Shown here: in pieces, positions 17,468-26,254 of the stretch
Layout: each line of letters begins with the position of its first letter
Numbering within the stretch: the stretch's first letter is position 1
NCBI GenBank assembly: GCA_964393185.1
Contig: CAYMSO010000009.1
Location: 1 to 64,000 of the forward strand
Direction: 5' to 3'
DNA length: 64,000 nt
Source of the DNA: CAYMSO01 sp964393185
GTDB taxonomy: Bacteria > Patescibacteriota > Dojkabacteria > J137
Notes under the pieces: model-generated
What the model was told of the DNA's origin: nothing
Seen by the model: only the letters and a program-made list of their open reading frames with translations
The model's database searches: none
Position numbers and translations under genes: made by a program

Positions 17468-18424
17468 TTAAAATGGGAATTTCTCTATAAAAATTTTTAC
17501 CTTATTGAACATAGATTCAAGGTCAACACCAAGTTCCTTATCAAGAATTTCTCTTGTACCACATTCGCCAAATCTACCATCTATCCCTAGCCTAAGAACA
17601 GGTCTTGGCAGGTATTCAGAAGTAATTTCTGTAACAATACTACCAATACCGCCATTAATCTGATGATCTTCTAGTGTAACTATGACATTGTTATCTCTTA
17701 AAATACTTTTAATATATTCAACCGGGTATGGTTTGATATACGAAAGATTATAGACAGAGGTTTCAATATCTAGTTTTTCTTTAATCATTTTGGCAAGTTC
17801 ATATGCTTTATATAGAAATGGCCCACTACCAATAAGTGCTACTTTATCTTTTCCATTTCTTATTAATGCATTGATTAAACTTCCTCTGTTCTCTAATTCA
17901 AAATTTTGCTCTATTTCTCGAGTGATTCTTAAATAAACTGGGCCTTCAATTTCAAAAGCTAGTTTAGTCATTTCATATGCTTCAGTTGCATTTGAAGGAA
18001 CAAAGATATGTATATTAGGCAATGATTTTATTGCAGCAATATCTTCAAACTCTTGTATTGTTTCCCCATCACCACCATAGGAAAGTCCTGCATGGCCACC
18101 AATCATTTTTACATTAGCATTATTCATGCATACTGATACTCGGATCTGATCTAGACTTCTCATAGGTAGGAATTCTGCAAAGGATCCGCATATTGGAATT
18201 AGACCTTGATAACTCATTCCTGCAGCTACAGAAACCATACTCTGCTCACATATACCACATTCGATATATCTATCCGGAAATCCTTCACGAACTGAGTCTA
18301 ACTTAAATGCTGGACCAATATCCGCAGATAATGCTATTGCCTTTGGATTCTCAGCAAAAATTTCCTTTAGGGCTTCTCCCATTCCATCTCTTGTTACTTT
18401 TAGATCTGTTAATTTAATGTCCAT
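17468..18424 (-). CDS. Transketolase, C-terminal subunit
   Basis: Transketolase moves two-carbon ketol units between sugar phosphates. In split enzymes the C-terminal subunit supplies the pyrimidine-binding domain: here MGEALKEIFAENPKAIALSAD leads into the catalytic Glu in YIECGICEQSMVSVAAGM (near 53-70), then HAGLSYGGDGETIQEFEDIA and the regulatory C-terminal domain with VTLEDHQINGGIGS. Length 318 is typical. It overlaps the N-terminal subunit gene by 16 bases, so the two are translationally coupled. Setting it in an accessory cluster rather than with glycolytic genes suggests a role in making an unusual sugar or C3 unit. Confidence 0.9.
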   Translation of the reverse strand: MDIKLTDLKVTRDGMGEALKEIFAENPKAIALSADIGPAFKLDSVREGFPDRYIECGICEQSMVSVAAGMSYQGLIPICGSFAEFLPMRSLDQIRVSVCMNNANVKMIGGHAGLSYGGDGETIQEFEDIAAIKSLPNIHIFVPSNATEAYEMTKLAFEIEGPVYLRITREIEQNFELENRGSLINALIRNGKDKVALIGSGPFLYKAYELAKMIKEKLDIETSVYNLSYIKPYPVEYIKSILRDNNVIVTLEDHQINGGIGSIVTEITSEYLPRPVLRLGIDGRFGECGTREILDKELGVDLESMFNKVKIFIEKFPF

Positions 18425-19203
18425 TCGTCTTTATTATTCATAACAATATTAAATTCCTCTTTAGTTAATACTTTAGAGTGATATGTAGGATTATTCTCCA
18501 ATCTCTTGATACCTTTTCCTCCTATAATTGTGCAAATAATTACATTAGATTTAGTAGAATCAATAATTCGAAAGGCTTTATCAATATCTTCTAGATCATT
18601 TCCGTTGCATTCAATCACATTTAAGTTATTAAATTGTGAAAAGAAACCTTTTAGATTTGGTAATGGCATAACATCCTGTCCATATCCCGTCTGTTGAATA
18701 TTATTGTAATCAAGAAATATCGTTAAATTATTTAGTTTAAATTTATTAATAAAGAGAAACGTCTCGTATGTGCTACCTTCATTCATTTCTCCATCAGATA
18801 TTAAACAGTATGTATGGCTACCACTGTTTTGTACTCTTTTTGCATAAGCCATTCCTGAAGCATAGCCAATTCCTTGTCCGAGACTTCCTCCCGAAGTTGG
18901 AATTTTTAATTCTCTATTAATTGAAGTATGTCCTTGTAGCCTACTTTTAAACTTCCTAAGGGTTAGTAATTCATCATCACTTATCTTGCCTTTTGAATGA
19001 AGCACTGAATATAGAGCGGGCACCATATGAGCACAAGATAAAACAAAGTCGTCATTTTCATTCATTCTTTCGTGGTATAAGTATATTAGAATATCAGTAA
19101 TTCCAAGTGGTCCAGCTAAATGTCCTGAACCTGCCTCAGTGGTCATCAGTAGTATGTTTTCTCTACAACTTCTTTGTAGAGATTTAAGATTTGTATTTTT
19201 CAT
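18409..19203 (-). CDS. Transketolase, N-terminal (thiamine diphosphate) subunit
   Basis: This subunit binds thiamine diphosphate and metal. Visible motifs are TEAGSGHLAGPLG (22-34, with the conserved His), the H and TS-rich loop QGHTSINRELKIPTSGGSLGQG, and the diphosphate-binding SDGEMNEG (136-143) followed by DYNNIQQTG. It is 264 residues, normal for a split enzyme. Its start ATG overlaps the TGA of the upstream endonuclease-fold gene in an ATGA junction, so three genes form one operon. Confidence 0.9.
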   Translation of the reverse strand: MKNTNLKSLQRSCRENILLMTTEAGSGHLAGPLGITDILIYLYHERMNENDDFVLSCAHMVPALYSVLHSKGKISDDELLTLRKFKSRLQGHTSINRELKIPTSGGSLGQGIGYASGMAYAKRVQNSGSHTYCLISDGEMNEGSTYETFLFINKFKLNNLTIFLDYNNIQQTGYGQDVMPLPNLKGFFSQFNNLNVIECNGNDLEDIDKAFRIIDSTKSNVIICTIIGGKGIKRLENNPTYHSKVLTKEEFNIVMNNKDEWTLN

Positions 19204-20081
19204 AGACTAAATTCTAATAGTACAGGTAAATGATCAGATAATCCTGCATCCTCTCGAGTATAGCAGTTATGAGTTTTAATTCCGACACCTAATATGTGAT
19301 CTACTTTTAATTTTTCTACTACTATACCTCGTATTGCTTTGTGCGGGTCAAATACTGGATGCATTGACTTATCTAGAGAGTTATCAATTGTATGACTAAA
19401 ATATTCAAATCTATTCTTTAATAATTGGACGCACATTCCATCTTCTGTCATATTAAAATCAGCTGAAATTATTGTTGGATATTGTTTTTGATTCTCAAAT
19501 GACTGTATAAGTTGTCTTACTTGATTTACTCTTTGCAGGCTCTCAGTACAAAGATCACTTATCACAAAATGCCCTGTAAACACCTTTAAATATTTACCAT
19601 CAAGTTCAAACAAGGCACTGGCGAATACTGCAGGTTTTTGCATAGAGTAAATATCTCTAATCTTTTTCTCCTCACTGATAAAAAAAGGATCTGTGGTTTT
19701 ATCACTTAACTGGTACCCACCATTCTGATTATCAAAATAGTACTCATAATCAATTAGAGGAGATTTTGAAAATATAGCGTTTCCCCAGTTGCATATCTTT
19801 CCGTTTTCAAATCTGACTCCCCAACTTTTAAAAAATTCCCCATATTTAAGATTTGTACGATTCTTTAATTCCTCGATATAATCTACACCATCATATTTAG
19901 ATGTATCAGCAAAGTTCTTAGATCGCATTAGATTATTCTCACTCACTTCTTGGAACGTTACAATATCTGGATCTTCAGTATTAATGAAATCAATAATCTT
20001 ATCAAAGTGAACAAAATTTAAAACATTTAACTGTAATATTTTATAAATCCTATCCATATTATTTGAATTTAGAAAACTCAA
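19200..20081 (-). CDS. Endonuclease/exonuclease/phosphatase family protein
   Basis: The fold includes nucleases, lipid phosphatases and sphingomyelinase-like enzymes. The core motifs are LQLNVLNFVHFDKIIDFI, IVTFQEVSENN with the metal-binding Glu near 43, the GHFVISD strand, SADFNMTEDG (catalytic Asp/Asn near 207-212), KVDHILGVG and the final GLSDHLPVLLE with the catalytic His. I cannot assign the substrate. It heads the transketolase operon and shares an ATGA junction with it. Either the ATG at 20081 or the one at 20057 (MDRIYK) may be used; the second fits the family start better. Confidence 0.85.
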   Translation of the reverse strand: MSFLNSNNMDRIYKILQLNVLNFVHFDKIIDFINTEDPDIVTFQEVSENNLMRSKNFADTSKYDGVDYIEELKNRTNLKYGEFFKSWGVRFENGKICNWGNAIFSKSPLIDYEYYFDNQNGGYQLSDKTTDPFFISEEKKIRDIYSMQKPAVFASALFELDGKYLKVFTGHFVISDLCTESLQRVNQVRQLIQSFENQKQYPTIISADFNMTEDGMCVQLLKNRFEYFSHTIDNSLDKSMHPVFDPHKAIRGIVVEKLKVDHILGVGIKTHNCYTREDAGLSDHLPVLLEFSL

Positions 20082-20160
20082 TAACTATAGCGCAAATTAT
20101 TAATTCGGTAAATATTGATAACAAGCACTGCATTTATAGCATAAAATGTTCTGTAAAACA

Positions 20161-20176
20161 TTGTATTGCAATACAA
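20161..20176. promoter_or_regulatory. 16-bp palindromic operator box 1
   Basis: TTGTATTGCAATACAA is a perfect palindrome and overlaps the -35 of the promoter for the 20245 gene. A second box of the same form, with matching flanks in inverted order, lies at 20642-20657. Confidence 0.55.
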
Positions 20177-20193
20177 AATTGAGAAACTATAGT
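20166..20193 (+). promoter_or_regulatory. Promoter of the small orphan gene and possibly the ABC-F gene
   Basis: The -35 TTGCAA (20166-20171), a 16-base spacer and the -10 TATAGT (20188-20193) predict a start near 20200. The same TATAGT hexamer occurs ahead of the ABC-F gene (20750-20755) and, on the minus strand, ahead of the endonuclease-fold gene (20085-20090). Confidence 0.5.
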
Positions 20194-20244
20194 GGAAAAA
20201 TGCTAATTTGTGATAATATCAATATATATTGATGAATTAATAGT

Positions 20245-20637
20245 ATGTTAGATAAGCAAGACTTAGATGTTTTAGAATATCAAGTTGATGAGTATTTTGA
20301 AACTCAATGGGGAAATATCGGCATACATTTCAACACAGTATACAATGAAGATTACACAGACGGTTATGTATATATGGTTGTATATATTGAACCGATCCCA
20401 ACCCATTCATCAATAACGCCATTTCGAAAAGGGTGCTTACAGTATGAATTCACCCCAAACTTTACAAGTGATGTCGCTGCTTTAGATTTGAGATCAGTAT
20501 GTCATGAGTTTGAGGACTTAGCATATGAGGTACAGCAGATTATTGATGAGAAAACAGCTAATGGGTTTAAACGAGGAGATCAGGTACAGAATTCTATTAT
20601 TAATCACTTGATTTCTGTTGGTGGTGAGGAAATATAA
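20245..20637 (+). CDS. Hypothetical protein, 130 residues
   Basis: I do not recognise this acidic soluble protein. It begins MLDKQDLDVLEYQVDEYFET, has a central beta-rich region (GYVYMVVYIEPIP, GCLQYEFTPNF) and a C-terminal helical stretch (VCHEFEDLAYEVQQIIDEK). It is expressed from a promoter overlapped by palindromic box 1, and a matching box lies just after its stop. It could be the small partner or regulator of the ABC-F gene that follows, but there is no helix-turn-helix motif I can point to. Confidence 0.65.
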   Translation: MLDKQDLDVLEYQVDEYFETQWGNIGIHFNTVYNEDYTDGYVYMVVYIEPIPTHSSITPFRKGCLQYEFTPNFTSDVAALDLRSVCHEFEDLAYEVQQIIDEKTANGFKRGDQVQNSIINHLISVGGEEI

Positions 20638-20641
20638 AAAT

Positions 20642-20657
20642 TTGTATCACAATACAA
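20642..20657. promoter_or_regulatory. 16-bp palindromic operator box 2
   Basis: TTGTATCACAATACAA has the same arms as box 1. Together with flanking AAAACA and AATT tracts the two sites form an inverted pair around the 130-residue gene. The box lies 130 bases before the ABC-F gene, so it could act as operator, as a terminator-like hairpin, or as the end of a small mobile unit. Confidence 0.5.
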
Positions 20658-20788
20658 TGTTTTTAATTAAATATTGAGTTAAAATCAATAATTAATTTAA
20701 TCACTATAGATCTAATTAGACGATATTACTGTCATTTTAATAATAAAATCTATAGTGCAGAAAGATAATATAAGTTAAAATATCAAAC

Positions 20789-22435
20789 ATGTCATTTGAA
20801 GATTTCGATGAAACTATGGGTAAGGTACTAACTTCAGCAAAAGATATTACTATTGAAGTGTCGAATGGTACACTTCTTGAGGATGTAACTCTTTCCTTAA
20901 GTGAAGGAGATAGAGTTGGACTTGTCGGCCCGAATGGAAGTGGTAAATCTACATTAGTAAAAACACTTGCAGGATTTCAAGAACCTACATCAGGTGATGT
21001 TGTAAGAAAAGGCTCATCGTATTATGTACCTCAGCTAGATCTCCCAATGTTTCGAAGCGATATGCAATTAATGGATTATCTTTCCGAGCAGCACAATGAG
21101 TGGTGGGAGATAACTGAAATACTTGAAAATAATTTTGGATTCGGGGAAGTAAATCTTCAGCAGACTTTGAATACATTAAGCGGAGGGGAATTAATGAAAT
21201 TACATCTAGCAATTGCTTCTGCCAAACATCCACATGTTCTATATCTTGATGAACCAACCAACCATCTTGATATAGTATCTATACAGGAATTAATAGGCTT
21301 TTTACAAGGTTATAAAGGTGCTGTAGTTGTGATTTCACATGATCCATTCTTCTTAGATCAAGTAACAACTTCTATTTGGGAGATTGAAAATAAAAAAGTA
21401 AATAGATTCGGTGGAAACTACACGGATTATAGAGAACAAAAGACAGCTCAATTAGAATCATTGTCAAGACAGCATGATGCAGCAAAGAAGGAACTGGAGA
21501 AAGTAAGACGATCAATTCAAAGAGAACAACAACGTGCTGCGAAAAGTACGAGGACCGGTAAACAGATGAAGCACGACAGAGGTATGTCAGCGGTTGAAAA
21601 AGGTTTTTTTAAGAATAGAGCAACAGAGTCGGCAGGTAAACATAAAGGTCTATTAGATCAAGCTAAAGCTGATGCACAACAAAAGATTGATCAAACTAGA
21701 GCAACAAAAACGAAAAAAGCTCACCTTGATTTAGATACAGATCGTTCTGCAACAGGACAAACAATCGTTAGAGGATCGGCCTTAGAATTAAAAATTGATG
21801 ATGAAAAAGAACTAATCAAAGATGGTGAAATCTCAGTATCCCACGGAGATAGAGTTGTTCTAACAGGAAGAAATGGTTCAGGAAAAACTCTATTATTAAA
21901 AACTTTGACAGGTCAAAATGCAAGAGAGGATGTGGCATTAGATGGTGAAGTATACGTAGCTGATAATAGTAATATAGTTTATCTTAGCCAAAAATATGAG
22001 ATTGTCGACCCAGAACTTACACTCGAAGAAAATATAAAAAAGGTTAATCCGAGTCTACCGTATGAAATAATACGTAAACAGTTAGGTAATTTTTTATTCT
22101 TTCATGAAGAAGATATTAGAAAAAGAGCAGGCGTATTAAGTGGAGGTGAAACTGCAAGGTTAGCTATGGCTATGATTACCGCTGCACCTGTTGATTTATT
22201 AGTGCTAGATGAGCCTACAAATAACTTAGATTTAGATACTGTAGACTCAATTGTAGATGCATTGGAAGATTTTAAAGGTGGTATTGTTGTCATTTCACAC
22301 AATATGGATTTCTTATCACGAATGAGAGTAGATAAAGCTTATGTTATTTCAAATAAGAAGCTTAAACGACTCTATGCACACCCAGACGAACCTGATCAAT
22401 TCTTCGAGGAGCTAATGTCGGAACTAGAGCAATAA
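20789..22435 (+). CDS. ABC-F family ATPase
   Basis: ABC-F proteins have two ATPase domains and no membrane part; they act on the ribosome, either as translation factors or as antibiotic protection proteins. Domain 1 has Walker A GPNGSGKST (47-55), signature TLSGGELMKLHLA and Walker B VLYLDEPTNHLD. The linker (about 230-330) is long, basic and helical (KKELEKVRRSIQREQQRAA, KHDRGMSAVEKGFF). Domain 2 has GRNGSGKT, VLSGGETARLAMA and LLVLDEPTNNLD. Length 548 and the linker resemble the ribosome-protection groups more than EttA. Its place at the head of a glycan-type cluster is unusual. It may have its own promoter (TATAGT at 20750). Confidence 0.88.
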   Translation: MSFEDFDETMGKVLTSAKDITIEVSNGTLLEDVTLSLSEGDRVGLVGPNGSGKSTLVKTLAGFQEPTSGDVVRKGSSYYVPQLDLPMFRSDMQLMDYLSEQHNEWWEITEILENNFGFGEVNLQQTLNTLSGGELMKLHLAIASAKHPHVLYLDEPTNHLDIVSIQELIGFLQGYKGAVVVISHDPFFLDQVTTSIWEIENKKVNRFGGNYTDYREQKTAQLESLSRQHDAAKKELEKVRRSIQREQQRAAKSTRTGKQMKHDRGMSAVEKGFFKNRATESAGKHKGLLDQAKADAQQKIDQTRATKTKKAHLDLDTDRSATGQTIVRGSALELKIDDEKELIKDGEISVSHGDRVVLTGRNGSGKTLLLKTLTGQNAREDVALDGEVYVADNSNIVYLSQKYEIVDPELTLEENIKKVNPSLPYEIIRKQLGNFLFFHEEDIRKRAGVLSGGETARLAMAMITAAPVDLLVLDEPTNNLDLDTVDSIVDALEDFKGGIVVISHNMDFLSRMRVDKAYVISNKKLKRLYAHPDEPDQFFEELMSELEQ

Positions 22436-22454
22436 TATTTATTAATTCACTGTT

Positions 22455-23618
22455 ATGAGAGTTAGTGTAATAGGTGGCGGAATAGCTGGGTTATGCACGG
22501 CTTTAGATCTGTCGCTAAACGGATGCGATGTTACTGTAATTGAGAAATACAAGCTAGGAAGTGGCACAACCACTAAATGTGCAGGTATGCTTCATTCTGG
22601 TGCAAGGTACGTTAATAAGGATATTGAAATTGCAAAATTTTGTTCACAAGAGAATAAAATATTGAAAAAAATACTTCCATTTGCTTTCGAGAAGAATAAT
22701 GGATTATTTGTAGTTATGCCTGAATACGATAAAGCCTACGCGGAAGAATTTGAAAAAAATTTAAAAGAAGCAAATATTGAATATTCAAGGCTGAGTAAAC
22801 AGGAAGTACTAGCTTTAGAACCAAGTATAAATGAAGATGTTGAATTCGCATTTGCTACTCCAGATGTTGTAATCAATCCATATTTGATCGTAGAAGCATA
22901 CAAAGAAGAGCTATTAAAACGTAATGTAGAAATTGAAGAGAACTCAGATATAAAATCTATAAAAAGAGATAATAATAAATGGAAAGTGCAAACATCACAT
23001 TCTGAACAGGAATATGATGTTGTTATTAACGCTACAGGTTCATGGGCTAATGATATTACTAAAATTGTAGGTTTTGAACTACCATTAAATTATATTCACG
23101 GTTCTATGGCAGTGCTTGAAGGTAGAATGGTAAATAGAATTGTTACTGCTTGTGCACCAAATCAGATGGGCGATGTAATTATTCCTGCAGGAAACAATAC
23201 CCTCTTTGGCTCAACTTGGCATGAGTTAAATACATATGATCCTATTAAAATGAGCGAGGAAGACATTAAACAATGCAAGGACATTGCTTCTGAGATGATA
23301 GATAAAGTTAGAGATTCAGAGGTCATTAATACATTCACAGGTATTAGAACCCATTTAATAGAGAGTAGTGAAGATGTGGAAGAAGCTAAGAATTTTGCAA
23401 TTAGGAGAAACTTTGCGGTAGTAGAACATAATAAAGAGGGCTATGATGACTTTTATACTATGCTTGCAGGTAAGTTAAGCTTTGGTAGATTAGTTGCTGA
23501 AGTAGCTACTGATATTATCCTTAGTAAACATGGGTTAACTCGAAAGATAGATACTAAGGATTACAACATTAGTATGCCTGCAAATAATAAAGTAAATTCA
23601 CTAGATATTAATGATTAA
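22455..23618 (+). CDS. FAD-dependent oxidoreductase, GlpA (glycerol-3-phosphate dehydrogenase)-like
   Basis: This DAO-family flavoenzyme has the FAD-binding VIGGGIAGLCTALDLSLNG at 5-23, then TTTKCAGMLHSGARYVNKD near 39-57. That second block is characteristic of the catalytic subunit of anaerobic glycerol-3-phosphate dehydrogenase (GlpA) and related 2-hydroxyacid oxidases. Further support comes from NATGSWANDI and FTGIRTHL. It lacks the C-terminal iron-sulfur extension of GlpA (387 residues against about 540). A likely reaction is oxidation of glycerol 3-phosphate or a similar phosphorylated polyol to a keto form. The next gene, an aminotransferase, begins two bases after its stop. A decayed copy of its 5' end lies at 13411. 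Confidence 0.8.
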   Translation: MRVSVIGGGIAGLCTALDLSLNGCDVTVIEKYKLGSGTTTKCAGMLHSGARYVNKDIEIAKFCSQENKILKKILPFAFEKNNGLFVVMPEYDKAYAEEFEKNLKEANIEYSRLSKQEVLALEPSINEDVEFAFATPDVVINPYLIVEAYKEELLKRNVEIEENSDIKSIKRDNNKWKVQTSHSEQEYDVVINATGSWANDITKIVGFELPLNYIHGSMAVLEGRMVNRIVTACAPNQMGDVIIPAGNNTLFGSTWHELNTYDPIKMSEEDIKQCKDIASEMIDKVRDSEVINTFTGIRTHLIESSEDVEEAKNFAIRRNFAVVEHNKEGYDDFYTMLAGKLSFGRLVAEVATDIILSKHGLTRKIDTKDYNISMPANNKVNSLDIND

Positions 23619-23620
23619 AT

Positions 23621-24712
23621 ATGAAACTATTTACACCTGGACCAGTAGGTCTTAAACAAGAAGTATTAGATTATGAAGTTAAAAATATTTTTCATAGAGC
23701 TAAAGGCTATCAACAACTCCATTCAAGCATTGTTAATCAACTTAAGGTCGTGTTTGATTCTGATGAGTCATACGAAGAGTTACTAATTGTTGGATCAGGT
23801 ACATTGGCAAATGAAACAGCTATCCATTCTTTGATAAATAAGGACGATAGAGTTCTCCTGCTTTCAAATGGTGATTTCGGAGATAGGCTAGAAAAGATTC
23901 TAAAATTAAATGAATTAGAATTCACTACCCTAAGAAAGCTTCATGGAGAAATATTCTCTATGGATGAAGTTCAGAAGATGATTAACACCTATAATCCAAC
24001 TGTATTAATGATGGTTGCATTAGAGACAAGTACAGGTATTTGGAACCATGTTAATGAAGTGGGTAACCTACTTAAAGATAAAGATATTAGATTCTTTGTT
24101 GATGCAGTCAGTGCTTTAGGTGCCCAAGAAATATCTATGGTAAAAGACCATATTGATGTGTGCACCAGCGTCTCAAATAAGGCTTTAGAATCTTTCCCAG
24201 GAATATCATTTGTTAGTGTTAAGAAAGATTATCTTGAAGAAACAAAGGGTAATCCTAAAAGAAGTCTATATCTAGATATTCACAAATACTATGACTTTGC
24301 CTTAAAAAGTCAAACACCAACTACTCCACCAACTGGAGTTTTGCAGACACTTGAATATGCACTTAAAGTAATGCTAGAGGAAACAATTGAAAATAGAATA
24401 AAAAGATATAAAGAGAATTCAACATTGGTAAGAGATGAACTTGAAAAACTTGATTTAGAAGTTGTTAATCTACGCCATGGTGATGAGTTCGCTGCTAATG
24501 CAATTAGTTGCTTTAAGTTACCAAACAATATAAATCCGAAGGATCTGCATGAATATCTATTTGGAAAAGGTTATACACTATGGTTTTATCATGATAGGAC
24601 AGAAGAATATTTGAAAGACTTGATCCAGATATCTGTAATGGGAGATATTAGCAAAACAGACATTCATGGTTTATTTGAATTGATTAAGGAGTTTTTAAAT
24701 GGAAAGAAGTAA
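23621..24712 (+). CDS. Class V aminotransferase (PhnW/alanine-glyoxylate type)
   Basis: This PLP enzyme starts with the typical LFTPGPVGLKQEVL and GSGTLANETAIHSL segments. The cofactor-binding Asp is D161 in FVDAVSALGAQ and the Schiff-base lysine is K187 in SVSNKALESFPG. The best-known relatives are 2-aminoethylphosphonate:pyruvate transaminase and alanine:glyoxylate transaminase. Between a GlpA-like oxidoreductase and a nucleotidyltransferase it could aminate dihydroxyacetone phosphate to a serinol-phosphate-like product, or work on a phosphonate aldehyde. No PEP mutase gene is visible, which speaks against a complete phosphonate route here. It overlaps the next gene by 14 bases. Confidence 0.82.
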   Translation: MKLFTPGPVGLKQEVLDYEVKNIFHRAKGYQQLHSSIVNQLKVVFDSDESYEELLIVGSGTLANETAIHSLINKDDRVLLLSNGDFGDRLEKILKLNELEFTTLRKLHGEIFSMDEVQKMINTYNPTVLMMVALETSTGIWNHVNEVGNLLKDKDIRFFVDAVSALGAQEISMVKDHIDVCTSVSNKALESFPGISFVSVKKDYLEETKGNPKRSLYLDIHKYYDFALKSQTPTTPPTGVLQTLEYALKVMLEETIENRIKRYKENSTLVRDELEKLDLEVVNLRHGDEFAANAISCFKLPNNINPKDLHEYLFGKGYTLWFYHDRTEEYLKDLIQISVMGDISKTDIHGLFELIKEFLNGKK

Positions 24713-25511
24713 TAGAAATACACTAATTATTATGGCAGGAGGAATGTCTACTCGAATGGGGAGTATTGGAAAAAAGGTGTCGAAATCAGTTATACCTCTT
24801 TATGAAAGCTCGCTACTTGATCAACATGTTAAGTATGCAAAGAAGTCCAAATCATTTGCCAAGATAATCATATCCACCAGCCCTGATCTTTATCCTATTC
24901 TTAATTTGACTATTGAGGATGTTGATGTGGTAGTCCATGAAAACTCAGATCATGATGGAGGTTCATTAAAAGCATTAAACAGCATACTGAACTATGTGGA
25001 TTCCGAATTCTCTACAGTTACTTTTGCAGATATTTTCTTTTTAGACAATCCATATAATTTTACTGAAGAAGAACTACAAAATGATATTCTTTTGGGGTAT
25101 GATGATTTCTTTACTGAGATAGAAGCGTTTAGAGGTGGAATTGTAATAGTCAAAGATAAACTCGTTACAGAAATTATTGAGAAACCTATAGAAAGGAAAT
25201 ATGAAGATGCCTATAGATGGAATGGAATTAGTGTTATTAGAACTAACTTAATAAAGAAATATTTACCAGTATTTCTAGAAGAAGTCGATAAAGAAGTACC
25301 TGAAGGTGATTTTTATCAGTTTCTGCTTCAACAAGGATATGCTATTAAAGCAACTAAAATGAGTGATTTTGTAAATAACAATAATCCGAAGCTTTTAGCC
25401 GTAACAAATTTATATCTAATTTCAAAGATTCTTAATTCGACCAATAAAAAATTAAGTGAATCTTTAGCTTTAGAAGCCAACAATTTAAGAAATTATTTAT
25501 TAAATAATTAA
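24699..25511 (+). CDS. Nucleotidyltransferase (sugar- or polyol-phosphate activating)
   Basis: The N-terminus TLIIMAGGMSTRMGSIGKKVSKSVIPL is a variant of the NTP-transferase nucleotide-binding loop, with the lysine before the substrate pocket. VTFADIFFLDNP holds the metal-binding Asp, and FRGGIVIVKDKLVTEIIEKP and WNGISVI match the second half of the fold. At 270 residues it is a single-domain enzyme of the LicC/RmlA/GlmU type, joining NTP to a phosphorylated substrate. Its substrate is probably the product of the two genes before it. The coding region overlaps the aminotransferase gene and is followed at once by a glycosyltransferase-like gene. Confidence 0.78.
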   Translation: MERSNRNTLIIMAGGMSTRMGSIGKKVSKSVIPLYESSLLDQHVKYAKKSKSFAKIIISTSPDLYPILNLTIEDVDVVVHENSDHDGGSLKALNSILNYVDSEFSTVTFADIFFLDNPYNFTEEELQNDILLGYDDFFTEIEAFRGGIVIVKDKLVTEIIEKPIERKYEDAYRWNGISVIRTNLIKKYLPVFLEEVDKEVPEGDFYQFLLQQGYAIKATKMSDFVNNNNPKLLAVTNLYLISKILNSTNKKLSESLALEANNLRNYLLNN

Positions 25512-25513
25512 CT

Positions 25514-26254
25514 ATGTTACATGTCTATTACCGTGCAAGCGATTCAGATAAACCAGAGGTGCGTCCTGAATATTTTAGCAAAGCTCTATCATTAAGGAAC
25601 TTCTTTAGATCGTTAACTAAACTTGATCCTGAAACCTTTACCTTCACGATGTTTTATGATGGTAATAATTATGAAGAATTGAAGAAAATAGTAGATGAGA
25701 ATAAAGGTGAGTTTGTACAATTAAATAAACTTGGAAATTCAGAATCTTTCTGGCATGTTTTCCAATATGCTTTAAAGCAAGGTTCTGAAGATTGGGTATA
25801 TTTTGTTGAAGATGATTATTTACATAAAGAAGAGGCCATAACAAAATTGGTTAACTGTATTGAGGATATACCTAAAGCTGACTATATTACTCTATTTGAT
25901 CATCCAGTTAGATACGCAAAGGACTATCATTTTGGTTTAGATGTACCTCATAGAGTTAATACTATATTTATATCAAGAGATCATCACTGGAGGTCACAAG
26001 AATCAACCTGTATGACCTTCGCAGCAAAGGTTGCAATACTGAAAGAAGACGAAGATATCTTTTATCAGTATATTAAGAAGGTAAATGTACCTGAAGACAG
26101 AGAGCTTTTTAAAAGATTACAGGGTTTAATGGGATACGAAGATGGATCGCCATTTAGACTATTAATAGGACCAATGCCATCGTTAATAACACATTGCCAT
26201 ATTCCTTGGATGGCTCCTTTAGTTAACTGGGAAGAAGTAGCTAAAAATTCATGA
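25514..26254 (+). CDS. Glycosyltransferase-like protein (GT-A fold, 246 residues)
   Basis: I do not recognise the exact family. An acidic metal-binding motif VEDDY (98-102) sits after a hydrophobic strand (DWVYF), as in GT-A glycosyltransferases, and a TFTMFYDG strand comes earlier. The C-terminal part has conserved-looking His residues (THCHIPWM). It has no membrane segment. It starts two bases after the nucleotidyltransferase stop and overlaps the next gene in an ATGA junction, so it belongs to the same operon. It may transfer the activated group made by the preceding genes. Confidence 0.6.
   Translation: MLHVYYRASDSDKPEVRPEYFSKALSLRNFFRSLTKLDPETFTFTMFYDGNNYEELKKIVDENKGEFVQLNKLGNSESFWHVFQYALKQGSEDWVYFVEDDYLHKEEAITKLVNCIEDIPKADYITLFDHPVRYAKDYHFGLDVPHRVNTIFISRDHHWRSQESTCMTFAAKVAILKEDEDIFYQYIKKVNVPEDRELFKRLQGLMGYEDGSPFRLLIGPMPSLITHCHIPWMAPLVNWEEVAKNS

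Noticed and set aside
22455..25511. Complete aminoethylphosphonate pathway
   Set aside because: A PhnW-like aminotransferase is present but there is no PEP mutase or phosphonopyruvate decarboxylase; the GlpA-like enzyme fits a C3 polyol route better.
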